From positions 5,084,001 to 5,148,000 of the forward strand of contig NZ_CP034463.1 in NCBI RefSeq assembly GCF_003955715.1: a DNA stretch of 64,000 nt. Direction: 5' to 3'. Numbering within the stretch: position 1 is the stretch's first letter; each line of letters starts with the position of its first letter. Positions 1 to 7,045 of the stretch are shown piece after piece. The stretch is from Streptomyces aquilus (GTDB lineage: Bacteria > Actinomycetota > Actinomycetes > Streptomycetales > Streptomycetaceae). The position numbers were made by a program, and so were the translations under genes. Below the pieces are notes generated by a model. It did no database searches. It was not told the origin of the DNA and worked only from the letters and a program-made list of their open reading frames with translations.

Positions 1-329
1 TGTGGGTCGCGCTCGGGGTGGAGGGGGCGCGGACGGTCACGTTCGCCACCCGGCTGGGGTCGCTGGAACGGCCGTCCGATCTTGCCGAGCGGCTGCCCAA
101 GGCGCTCATCCACCGCAATGTGCCGGGGGAACCCGTGCATGCCTTCCTACGGGACTTCGACCGGGCCTGGGCCGCCGCCGCGCCCTATGCGTCGTACGGC
201 GCCCGGCAGCGGTGGATGCGGGCCGTGCGGGAGTTGCGGACCGACTGGCCGGTGGTGGACGGGCCCGCACGATGGCGGCAGGGTGAAGTGACCGTGGCGT
301 GGGAGGCGTTGGCGCCTCGGGGCCGCTGA
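1..329 (+). CDS. 3' end of an unidentified protein
   Basis: Only the last ~109 codons of this gene lie in the window; the frame is open from base 3 and ends at a TGA at 327-329. The visible part is Arg/Ala/Trp-rich with no signal peptide, membrane segment or motif I recognise. The phrases VPGEPVHAFLRDFDRAW and RQRWMRAVREL look like amphipathic helices of a soluble protein. A GTG at 18 in the same frame could serve as a start, but nothing resembling a ribosome-binding site precedes it and the frame continues upstream, so a truncated gene is more likely. I do not assign a function. Confidence 0.55.
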   Translation, partial: WVALGVEGARTVTFATRLGSLERPSDLAERLPKALIHRNVPGEPVHAFLRDFDRAWAAAAPYASYGARQRWMRAVRELRTDWPVVDGPARWRQGEVTVAWEALAPRGR

Positions 330-517
330 GCTGCGGGGAACGATCTCCGTGAGTCGTTCGTCACAAAGGCGGGGAGATCGTCTTCGGGGGCGGGAACGGG
401 GGCAGGAGGAGCGAAGTACCGCTGACGCACGACCTCTGTCGCTTTTCGGTGGCACATGGCACGATCCCCCAAGCGTCCGTAAGTTACTGACGGTAAATCA
501 GATGTGGGGGAAGAGGT

Positions 518-1609
518 ATGGGTGCGGGCAAGCGCGGGCTGTTGACGGCGGCCGTGACCGTGGTCTGTGCGGTGACCGTGCTGGCGGCTCCGGGTACGGC
601 GTTCGCGGCGCCGACTCCCACACCGACACCGACCCCCAGCGCTTCGCCCTCCGCCGCGCCCGCTGCCGCGCCCGACAAGGACCTTGAGGCCGTACGCGAG
701 AAGCTGGACGACCTCTATCACGACGCAGCCGTGGCCACGGACCGGTACAACGCCGCGGAGGAGGCCGCCGACCAGCAGTCGGCCGCGCTCGTGGCGTTGG
801 CGAAGAAGATCGTCAAGGGGCAGGAGCGGCTCGCCGAGTTGAAGAAGCGGGCGGGTGCGGCGGCCGCCGCCCAGTACCGCAGCGGCGGACTGCCCGACGA
901 GGCGCAGCTGATGCTCAGCGACGACCCGGAAGACTTCCTCAACGGGGCCGGGCGGGTGCTCCAGGGGCAGCGTGCCACCAAGGGGCTGCTGGAGGAACTG
1001 ACCCGCACCCAGGAGGACTTGGAGCAGTACGCCGACGACGCCTCCGCGCAGTGGGAGAAGCTGGAGGCCAACCGGAAGGCCAAGGCCGCCGCCAAGAAGA
1101 AGGTCAAGAAGCAGATCGCCGCCGCCGAGGAACTCGAGTCCAAGCTCGAGAAGAAGGAGAAGGAGCGGCTGGCGCGGCTGGAGCAGGAGGCCGCCTACAA
1201 GGCGCAGAGCACCTGGCTCGACTCCGGCATCCTCGACGAGATCAACGGCAAGGCGTCCGCACAGGGCAAGAAGGCCGTGGAGTACGCGACCTCGCAGATC
1301 GGCAAGCCGTACGAGTGGGGCGCCGAGGGACCGGGGTCCTACGACTGCTCGGGGCTCACCTCGCAGGCCTGGGCCAGCGCCGGGCAGCCCATTCCGCGGA
1401 CCTCACAGGAGCAGTGGAAGCAGCTGAAGAAGATCGACGTCAAGGACATGCGGCCCGGCGACCTCATCATCTACAACTCCGATGCCAGCCATGTCGCGAT
1501 GTACATAGGGGACGGCGCGATCGTCCACGCCCCGCGCCCGGGGCGGACGGTGACGATCGCGGGGGCGGGGTCGATGCCGATCCTGGCGGTCGTGCGGCCC
1601 GACGCCTGA
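518..1609 (+). CDS. Secreted NlpC/P60 peptidoglycan endopeptidase with coiled coil
   Basis: A 363-residue exported cell-wall hydrolase. Residues 1-29 form a Sec signal peptide (KR, hydrophobic core, AFAA). A Pro/Thr linker follows, then a long Lys/Glu/Ala-rich coiled coil (about 55-235), then a C-terminal NlpC/P60 domain (about 245-363). The catalytic residues are visible: Cys277 in YDCSGL, His325 in ASHVAMY and His337 in HAPRPG. Such enzymes cut D-Glu-meso-DAP bonds in stem peptides, and the coiled coil usually restrains or localises the active site, as in RipA-like proteins. The ATG at 518 follows a good GGGGGAAGAGG Shine-Dalgarno. The gene stands alone. The 189 bases upstream show no clear ydaO-type c-di-AMP riboswitch, which precedes some Streptomyces hydrolase genes. 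Confidence 0.9.
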   Translation: MGAGKRGLLTAAVTVVCAVTVLAAPGTAFAAPTPTPTPTPSASPSAAPAAAPDKDLEAVREKLDDLYHDAAVATDRYNAAEEAADQQSAALVALAKKIVKGQERLAELKKRAGAAAAAQYRSGGLPDEAQLMLSDDPEDFLNGAGRVLQGQRATKGLLEELTRTQEDLEQYADDASAQWEKLEANRKAKAAAKKKVKKQIAAAEELESKLEKKEKERLARLEQEAAYKAQSTWLDSGILDEINGKASAQGKKAVEYATSQIGKPYEWGAEGPGSYDCSGLTSQAWASAGQPIPRTSQEQWKQLKKIDVKDMRPGDLIIYNSDASHVAMYIGDGAIVHAPRPGRTVTIAGAGSMPILAVVRPDA

Positions 1610-1879
1610 GACGGCCGCGGGCGGTTGAGACCGGGGTCACGTGACGCAGGGCACGTCGGGCGTCGTACAAACCCGGTGCGGACGTGACGTTCGTCATTCC
1701 CGCACCTCGGGCGGGGTGTCCAACTGCGGTAGGGAACGCGGCATATGACAGCGGCCGCCCGCCGAACCGCGTGCCGTGCGCCATTCCGTTGCGGCGCCGA
1801 CTACCGCTATGGTCCCCGTCGGTGGGTCGAGGTCCCTCGCCCCACCATGCCCTCGGGGGGAGGGAAGGAACCCAAGACG

Positions 1880-3196
1880 ATGCCCGTACCCGTACCGCGG
1901 CAGAGAGCGATCCCGGCCGTGGAAGGTGGTCAGGCGCAGGCCGCGACAGCACTCGGCGGCCCGGTCGGCGGCCCTCCGAAGGAGGAGGCCCCGCGTAAGG
2001 ACAGCACGGTCGAGAAGCACCACGGCACCCATCTGACGCTGCTGGTGATCGAGGACGATCCCGGCGGCTCCACGATCGTGCCCGAGCTCCTGGACGCCGC
2101 CGGCAACCCGATCCGCGTCCGCACGGCCCGCAATCTCACCGAGGCCGAGCGCCTGCTCACCGACGACGTCCACTGCATCCTGCTCGACCTGGCGCTGCCC
2201 GCACCGGTGCGCGCCGGGGACGACGACGAGCTCGCCGTGCTCAAGCACGTGCTGGAGCTCGCCCCGCGGCACGCCGTGCTCGCCCTCACCGCCTCCGGCG
2301 ACGCCGAGCGCGGTGCCGAGGCCGTGCGCGTGGGCGCCCAGGACTATCTCTTCCGGGACGAGCTGGACAGCCGGCTGCTGAGCCGCGCGATCCGTTACGC
2401 CGTAGAGCGGAAACGTTCCGACACCGCCGAGCGGCGGCTCGCGGAGGGCCGTGTACGGGCGCAGGAGAACCGGCGCCTGGAGCGCGGCCTGCTGCCCACG
2501 CCACTGCTGGAGGGCTCGGCTCTCCGTTTCGCCGCCCGCTACCGGCCGGGACGCTCGCGCGCGCTGCTCGGCGGTGACTTCTACGACGTCGTACGGACCT
2601 CCGACGGCACCGTGCACGCCATGATCGGCGACGTCTGCGGGCACGGGCCCGACGAGGCGGCGCTCGGCGTGGAGCTGCGGATCGCCTGGCGGGCGCTGAC
2701 GCTGGCCGGGCTGTGCGGGGACGAGCTGCTGGGGACGCTCCAACAGGTCCTGGAGCACGAGCGGGCCGACGACGAGATCTTCGCGACCCTGTGCACGGTC
2801 GACATCGCGCCGGACGGGCGCCGCGCGGGGCTGTGCCTCGCCGGACATCCGGCGCCGCTGGTGGCCCGCCCTGGACGGCCGGCGCGGCTGCTGCCGTACG
2901 ACAACAACGGGCCCGCCCTCGGGCTGCTGCCCGGGGCCCGGTGGCCGCGGATGCAGGTGGAGCTGGGGCGGGAGTGGAGCCTGATGCTCTACACCGACGG
3001 GCTCATCGAGGGGCGCGTCGGTGCGGGGCGGGAGCGGCTCGGGCAGGACGGCATGGTGGAGATGGTCCGGCGGCAGCTGGGTGAAGGGCTGCGCGGGGAG
3101 GCGTTGTTGCGGGCTGCCGTGAATGAGGTGCGGGAGCTCAACGGGGGCGAGTTGGCGGACGACGTGGCGGTTGTGCTGTTGGATCGGGCGGCGTGA
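1880..3196 (+). CDS. Receiver-PP2C fusion, SpoIIE/RsbU-type phosphatase response regulator
   Basis: A 438-residue fusion. The N-terminal receiver domain (about 50-170) shows the acidic pocket VIEDDPGG and the phospho-acceptor Asp in CILLDLALP. The switch Thr is in ALTASGD. The usual conserved Lys before the last helix is Arg (YLFRDEL). The C-terminal PPM/PP2C domain (about 220-437) has the metal-binding LLGGDFYDVV and GDVCGHGPDEAA motifs and ends with DDVAVVLL. Proteins of this layout dephosphorylate anti-sigma-factor antagonists, so a partner-switching role in stress or development is likely, although no STAS or kinase gene is nearby. I chose the ATG at 1880 because AGGGAAGGA lies just upstream; an in-frame ATG at 1847 has a weaker context. 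Confidence 0.85.
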   Translation: MPVPVPRQRAIPAVEGGQAQAATALGGPVGGPPKEEAPRKDSTVEKHHGTHLTLLVIEDDPGGSTIVPELLDAAGNPIRVRTARNLTEAERLLTDDVHCILLDLALPAPVRAGDDDELAVLKHVLELAPRHAVLALTASGDAERGAEAVRVGAQDYLFRDELDSRLLSRAIRYAVERKRSDTAERRLAEGRVRAQENRRLERGLLPTPLLEGSALRFAARYRPGRSRALLGGDFYDVVRTSDGTVHAMIGDVCGHGPDEAALGVELRIAWRALTLAGLCGDELLGTLQQVLEHERADDEIFATLCTVDIAPDGRRAGLCLAGHPAPLVARPGRPARLLPYDNNGPALGLLPGARWPRMQVELGREWSLMLYTDGLIEGRVGAGRERLGQDGMVEMVRRQLGEGLRGEALLRAAVNEVRELNGGELADDVAVVLLDRAA

Positions 3197-3224
3197 CGCG
3201 GGGTGCCGCCGTCATGGGGCCGGT

Positions 3225-3308
3225 TGAGTGCCGGGTGCCGGTCCGCCGTGGCTGGTCGCGCCCACGCGGCGGAGCCGCACATCGAGACAGCCTCGCGCCC
3301 CTAAAAGC
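3225..3308. repeat. Streptomyces-type dispersed intergenic repeat
   Basis: The stretch containing GTGGCTGGTCGCGCCCAC, GCGGCGGAGCCGCACATCGA and CGCGCCCCTAAAAG matches, from memory, a boilerplate sequence found many times between Streptomyces genes, usually just after stop codons. Here it sits between the stops of two convergent genes. It includes a small hairpin (GGCGGAGCCGC). It could act as a terminator or simply be a dispersed repeat; a genome self-comparison would show the copy number. Confidence 0.5.
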
Positions 3309-3311
3309 CCT

Positions 3312-3665
3312 TTACCGGCCGCCGTTCCAAGGGCCGTACGGGCCGTCGCTGCTCGAACCGCCGCCCCTGCGGCCCCTGCCGCCGCCGGACACCTGGCGCA
3401 GGGCCGGGCGGACGTCGACGAAGAAGACGATCGACGCGACCAGGCCGGCGAGCTGGAGGAACAGCATCGGGACCAGGAGGTTCACGGCCACCGCGATACC
3501 GAGGATGATCAGCCAGAAGCCCTTGCCCTGCTTGTCGGCCGCGCGGTACGCGTCCTCGCGGAAGAAGGCGGCCATCACGAAGGCCACCACCGCGAAGGCC
3601 AGCATCGCGAGGTAGAGCAGCCACATCAATCCCGCGAAACCCTGCATCAGCACAACGTCCACCAC
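3312..3665 (-). CDS. DUF2516 family small membrane protein
   Basis: A 117-residue protein with three hydrophobic segments (about 8-32, 48-70 and 70-88) and a Gly/Arg/Ser-rich cytoplasmic tail. The pattern fits the actinobacterial DUF2516 family, whose function is unknown. Its neighbours, a heparin-binding-hemagglutinin-like gene and then an XRE regulator, are in the same order as in mycobacteria (Rv0476, Rv0475, Rv0474 by memory), which supports the call and hints at an envelope role. An alternative ATG six codons downstream (MQGFAGL) is possible. Confidence 0.8.
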   Translation of the reverse strand: MVDVVLMQGFAGLMWLLYLAMLAFAVVAFVMAAFFREDAYRAADKQGKGFWLIILGIAVAVNLLVPMLFLQLAGLVASIVFFVDVRPALRQVSGGGRGRRGGGSSSDGPYGPWNGGR

Positions 3666-3707
3666 CTGACTCGGCTCGTCATTACGCGGTCACCGTACCC
3701 GTACAAC

Positions 3708-3736
3708 GGGCCGGGCACCCCCGAGGTGCCCGGCCC
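3708..3736 (-). terminator. Hairpin terminator after the hbhA-like gene
   Basis: A perfect 12-bp stem, GGGCCGGGCACC paired with GGTGCCCGGCCC, closes a 5-base loop (CCCGA). It lies 43 bases past the stop of the minus-strand hbhA-like gene and before the DUF2516 gene. There is no T-run, as is common in high-GC actinobacteria. Confidence 0.75.
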
Positions 3737-3778
3737 ACTGCCTGTTCCGGCTGTCCGCCTGTTCCAGCCGTCCGCCGA

Positions 3779-4423
3779 CTACTTCGCGGGCGGCGTCGTC
3801 TTCTTGGCGGTGGTCTTCTTCGCCGGGGCCTTCTTCGCGGCGGTGGCGGTCTTCTTCGCGGGGGCCGGAGCGGCGGCGGCCGGCTTCGGCTCCTCCTTGA
3901 CCTCGACGGGCTCGGCCTTCGGCTCGACGGCGATGGCCAGCTCCTCGATCTCCTCGGCGGCCTCGCCACGCCAGGTCTTGACGGCCTGCTCGCCGTGCTC
4001 GGCGACCTTCTCGTAGGTCTCACGCGCCTTCACGGCGTACTCGGCGGCGACGCCGACGCTGCGCAGGGCGAAGTCCTGGGCGCTCTCGCCGAACTTCTTC
4101 AGGTCGGCGTCGATCGTGCTGCCGAGCTTCTTGATGTCGCCGTCGAGGGTCGCGATGAACTCGCCGACCTTGGCCTGGATGCTCTCCTGGGCCTCCTTGG
4201 CCCGGGCACCGGCCTCCTTGGCGCGGGCGGCGGCCTTCTCCTGCACGGCCTTGGGGTCGGTGCCGCGGACGGCCTCGATCCGGGCCGGGGCCTCGGCGCG
4301 CAGCTGCTCGACGATGCCGGGCACCTTCTTGGCCTCCTGGAAGGCCAGGTCGCCGGCGCCGGCGAGGAAGTAGAGCGGGGTCGGGTCGGTGACGGCCTTG
4401 CGGATGTCGTCGGTGATGGCCAT
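3779..4423 (-). CDS. Heparin-binding hemagglutinin (HbhA)-like protein
   Basis: 214 residues. A short N-terminal hydrophobic stretch (LYFLAGAGDLAF) is followed by a long Ala/Glu/Lys coiled coil (about 35-160) and a C-terminal Lys/Ala/Pro tail of AKK repeats (about 180-214). This is the layout of mycobacterial HbhA, in which the lysine-rich tail binds heparan sulfate and the coiled coil oligomerises; HbhA is also linked to lipid inclusions and cell growth. In Streptomyces an adhesin role is not established, and a DNA- or polyanion-binding tail is an equally fair reading. No signal peptide is seen. The gene lies between DUF2516 and the XRE regulator. Confidence 0.8.
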   Translation of the reverse strand: MAITDDIRKAVTDPTPLYFLAGAGDLAFQEAKKVPGIVEQLRAEAPARIEAVRGTDPKAVQEKAAARAKEAGARAKEAQESIQAKVGEFIATLDGDIKKLGSTIDADLKKFGESAQDFALRSVGVAAEYAVKARETYEKVAEHGEQAVKTWRGEAAEEIEELAIAVEPKAEPVEVKEEPKPAAAAPAPAKKTATAAKKAPAKKTTAKKTTPPAK

Positions 4424-4506
4424 GGTGATGGTCCTCCCGGGTCGCTTTCAGGTGAGGGTTTTGGGTCCCGCGGTCGGTCGGCTCTGACGTCTGTGGTGCA
4501 TGGGCG

Positions 4507-5052
4507 TCAACTGGCCGTCTGCTGCGGGTCGGCGTCGCTGCCGTCGGCCGTGCGGGGGGCCGTGGTCTCGGGTGCCGTGCCCTTTTTGCGGGTACGGCGC
4601 TTGGTGGTGCTGCCCTGGTCGCTCCGCGCGCTCAGCGCGTCCTCGGCTATGGAGGGCTCCGGCTCCTCGGAGCCGTCCCGCTCCCGCTCCCCGGCGTCGG
4701 TCCCGAATCCGTTCTCCTTGCGGAAGGACTCGTAGATCTGGAGCAGCACCTGCTTCTGCTGCTCGTTCAACGTGGGGTCGGCGAGGATGACGGCGCGCGT
4801 CTCCACCTCGTCCCGGTCCCGGTCCGCGTCGAGGATGCCGGCCCGGACGTACAGCGTCTCGGCGGAGATCCGCAGTGCCTTGGCGACCTGCTGGAGCACC
4901 TCCGCGCTCGGCTTGCGCAGCCCGCGCTCGATCTGGCTCAGATACGGATTGGACACCCCGGCGGCGTCGGCGAGCTGCCTGAGCGAGAGCTGGGCGTTTC
5001 GCCGCTGCTCGCGCAGGTACTCACCGAGATTGCCGACGTTGAGCGATGCCAT
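4507..5052 (-). CDS. XRE-family helix-turn-helix regulator
   Basis: 181 residues. An N-terminal Cro/C1-type HTH (about 8-65) is plain in LRQLADAAGVSNPYLSQIE. The middle (QQKQVLLQIYESFRKENG) is a conserved helical segment, and the C-terminus is an acidic then basic low-complexity tail (TTKRRTRKKG). It resembles the mycobacterial Rv0474 regulator beside hbhA. I chose the ATG at 5052 because the family usually begins MASLN; a codon 18 bases further upstream is possible. A perfect palindrome at 5083-5102 lies 31 bases upstream and is the likely autoregulatory operator. Confidence 0.85.
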   Translation of the reverse strand: MASLNVGNLGEYLREQRRNAQLSLRQLADAAGVSNPYLSQIERGLRKPSAEVLQQVAKALRISAETLYVRAGILDADRDRDEVETRAVILADPTLNEQQKQVLLQIYESFRKENGFGTDAGERERDGSEEPEPSIAEDALSARSDQGSTTKRRTRKKGTAPETTAPRTADGSDADPQQTAS

Positions 5053-5082
5053 GCCTCTACTGTGCCCCACCCCCGCTAACTA

Positions 5083-5102
5083 TTGCAAGCACCCGCTTGC
5101 AA
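5083..5102. promoter_or_regulatory. Palindromic operator upstream of the XRE gene
   Basis: TTGCAAGC and GCTTGCAA form a perfect 8-bp inverted repeat around ACCC, 31 bases upstream of the XRE start, where a promoter would be expected. It stands out as AT-richer than its surroundings. The spacing differs from the published Nur box (TTGCAA-N5-TTGCAA), so control by the adjacent HTH protein is the simplest inference. Confidence 0.65.
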
Positions 5103-5190
5103 AAGTGCGCCACGCCACGTACGGGTAGGTCCGGGTGAGTGACGGCGATGCCCGTGGGAACGGGCTCTTCCGCGGGCCTCCCGCCCCTCG

Positions 5191-5919
5191 TCACCGCGGG
5201 CGCCGCGCCACGAAGACGAATTCCCGGCCCGGGCGGTCGGGGGCGTCGCGGACGTCGTCCAGGGTGTAGCCCTCGGCGGCCAACTCCGCTTCCACTTCCC
5301 CCCGTTCCCGGAACCGCAGCGTCGAGTCCGATGTCAGCACCTGCCCGTCCGCGGTGAACACGTAGGTCCACCGGAACGTCACCAACGGTCCGGTCACGTC
5401 GAGGAGTTCGACCCAGCTCTCGACCCTTCCGGTGCCTGGTACCTCCGTCACGGCGTACGACGTCTCGCGGTTCCACTCCTCCCACGCGCGCCGGGCCGGG
5501 TTCCTGGTCTCGAAGACCAGGCGGCCGCCGGGACGCAGTGCCGCGTACGCCCCGCGCAGGGTCTCGCGCCAGTCCTTCGGGTCTACGACGGCCTGGGCGA
5601 CGTTCGCCGTCATGGTGGCGAGGTCCACGGTGAGCGGCGGGAGGTCCGTCGCGTCACCGCGGATCCAACGGACGCGGTCGGCACCGGGCTTGGCGCGGGC
5701 CACGTCCACCGACGCACCGGCGGGATCGACGGCCACGACCTCGATGCCACGGTCCGCCAGCCGGAGGGCGAAGACACCGGTGCCGCAGCCGATGTCCAGG
5801 ACCCGGCGCGCCCCGAACTCCGCCGCGATGCGGACGTAGGCGTCGAGGTCGCCGCGGTCGGGGTCGAGGGGGTCGTAGAGCGCGGCCAGTCGCGGGTGTC
5901 CGAAGGACTCGTCAGCCAT
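5191..5919 (-). CDS. SAM-dependent class I methyltransferase
   Basis: 242 residues of Rossmann-fold methyltransferase. Motif I is VLDIGCGTGVFAL (about 40-52) and the acidic motif II residue is in VVAVDPAG. Motif post-I/III is WIRGDATDLP, followed by the LRPGGRLVFETRN strand. The C-terminal half, with TFRWTYVFTADGQVLTS, resembles the small-molecule Methyltransf_25 group. The substrate cannot be told from sequence. The ATG at 5919 (MADESFGHPRLAALYD) fits the usual family start. The gene is transcribed alone, divergent from the flavin/hemerythrin gene. Confidence 0.85.
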   Translation of the reverse strand: MADESFGHPRLAALYDPLDPDRGDLDAYVRIAAEFGARRVLDIGCGTGVFALRLADRGIEVVAVDPAGASVDVARAKPGADRVRWIRGDATDLPPLTVDLATMTANVAQAVVDPKDWRETLRGAYAALRPGGRLVFETRNPARRAWEEWNRETSYAVTEVPGTGRVESWVELLDVTGPLVTFRWTYVFTADGQVLTSDSTLRFRERGEVEAELAAEGYTLDDVRDAPDRPGREFVFVARRPR

Positions 5920-6179
5920 GGGGCCAAGGTAGGGAGGCGGAGGCGGGCCCGGCCAGTGGTTCCGCCGTCGCGGAAAACCGGTGGCGGCCTGCCCGGCGCC
6001 GCGACTACCGTCCTTCCCATGACTGCCGGGTTTGCGGCCACGCGCCGCGCGACAGTTGGGTACCCGGCCTCCGCGTGAGGCCCGTGCGGGCCAGAAGCCC
6101 GCCGCTTCTCTTCGCCATCGACTCCCCTCCAAGAGACCGACGAGATCGACGAGATCGACGACGAAGAGAAAAGACGAGA

Positions 6180-7022
6180 ATGCCCAACGACTTCAATCAA
6201 CAGGTCATCGACGAGTTCCGTGCCAACAACGGACGCGTCGGTGGCTGGTTCGAGGGTGGCCGGCTGCTCCTGCTCACCACTACCGGCGCCCGCACCGGCA
6301 CCCGCCACACCACTCCCCTCGGCTACCTCCCCGACGGCGGCGACCGCGTCCTGGTCATCGCCTCGGCCGGCGGCTCGCCCCGGCATCCGGACTGGTACCG
6401 CAACGTCCTCGCGCATCCCCAAGTGACGGTCGAAGCAGGCGCGTTCACCTACGAGGCGCAGGCCGTCGTGCTGGAGGGCGAGGAACGCGACCGGTCGTTC
6501 GCGCGGGCCGTGGAGGCCGACCACGGCTGGGCGGAGTACCAGGAGAAGGCCGGGGACCGGCTGCTCCCCGTGGTCGCCTTGTACGAGGTCGCCGCACCCG
6601 GCCCGCCGAACATCCGGGCCGACTCCATGGGCGAGGCGATCAAGCTCGTCCACGACAACTTCCGCCACGAACTCGCCCGGATCCGCGACGAGATGAGGAA
6701 GAGCGACGACGGTGCCCCGCTCGGCGCCCAGCTCCGCGTCAACTGCCTCACCTTCTGCCAGGGCCTGCACAACCACCACACCGGCGAGGACACGGCCCTG
6801 TTCCCGTTCCTCGCCGACCGGCATCCCGCCGCCGCCCCCGCACTGGCCCGGCTGCGCGAGGAGCACGAGCGGATCGCCGAACTCGTGCTGGAGATGCGGC
6901 AGGTGGTGTGGACGGCCGGCGAACCCGGCACGGCCCTGGCCGAGTTCGAGCGACTGGCCACCGAGCTGGAGGCCCATCTCACTTACGAGGAGGAGCAGTT
7001 GATCCCCCTGCTCGGAGGCTGA
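6180..7022 (+). CDS. Deazaflavin-dependent nitroreductase-hemerythrin fusion protein
   Basis: 280 residues in two domains. Residues 1-140 are a DDN-type F420-dependent oxidoreductase: LLLLTTTGARTGTRHTTPL, then the HPDWYRNVLAHPQVTVE signature. Residues about 150-280 are a hemerythrin four-helix bundle with the expected iron ligands: His in LVHDNFRHEL, HNHHTGEDTALFPFL, EEHERI and HLTYEEEQLIPLL. The F420 domain would supply a two-electron hydride and the di-iron site would bind O2 or NO, so a role in oxygen, nitric-oxide or redox sensing or detoxification is plausible but inferred. The start lies in an unusually purine-rich, GC-poorer stretch (GAAGAGAAAAGACGAGA). Confidence 0.85.
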   Translation: MPNDFNQQVIDEFRANNGRVGGWFEGGRLLLLTTTGARTGTRHTTPLGYLPDGGDRVLVIASAGGSPRHPDWYRNVLAHPQVTVEAGAFTYEAQAVVLEGEERDRSFARAVEADHGWAEYQEKAGDRLLPVVALYEVAAPGPPNIRADSMGEAIKLVHDNFRHELARIRDEMRKSDDGAPLGAQLRVNCLTFCQGLHNHHTGEDTALFPFLADRHPAAAPALARLREEHERIAELVLEMRQVVWTAGEPGTALAEFERLATELEAHLTYEEEQLIPLLGG

Positions 7023-7045
7023 GCGGAACGGCACCGGTCGCCGAC

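Noticed and set aside
5083..5102. The TTGCAA palindrome as a Nur box
   Set aside because: The half-site spacing is 8 bases, not the 5 of the published Nur motif, and the XRE gene is directly adjacent.
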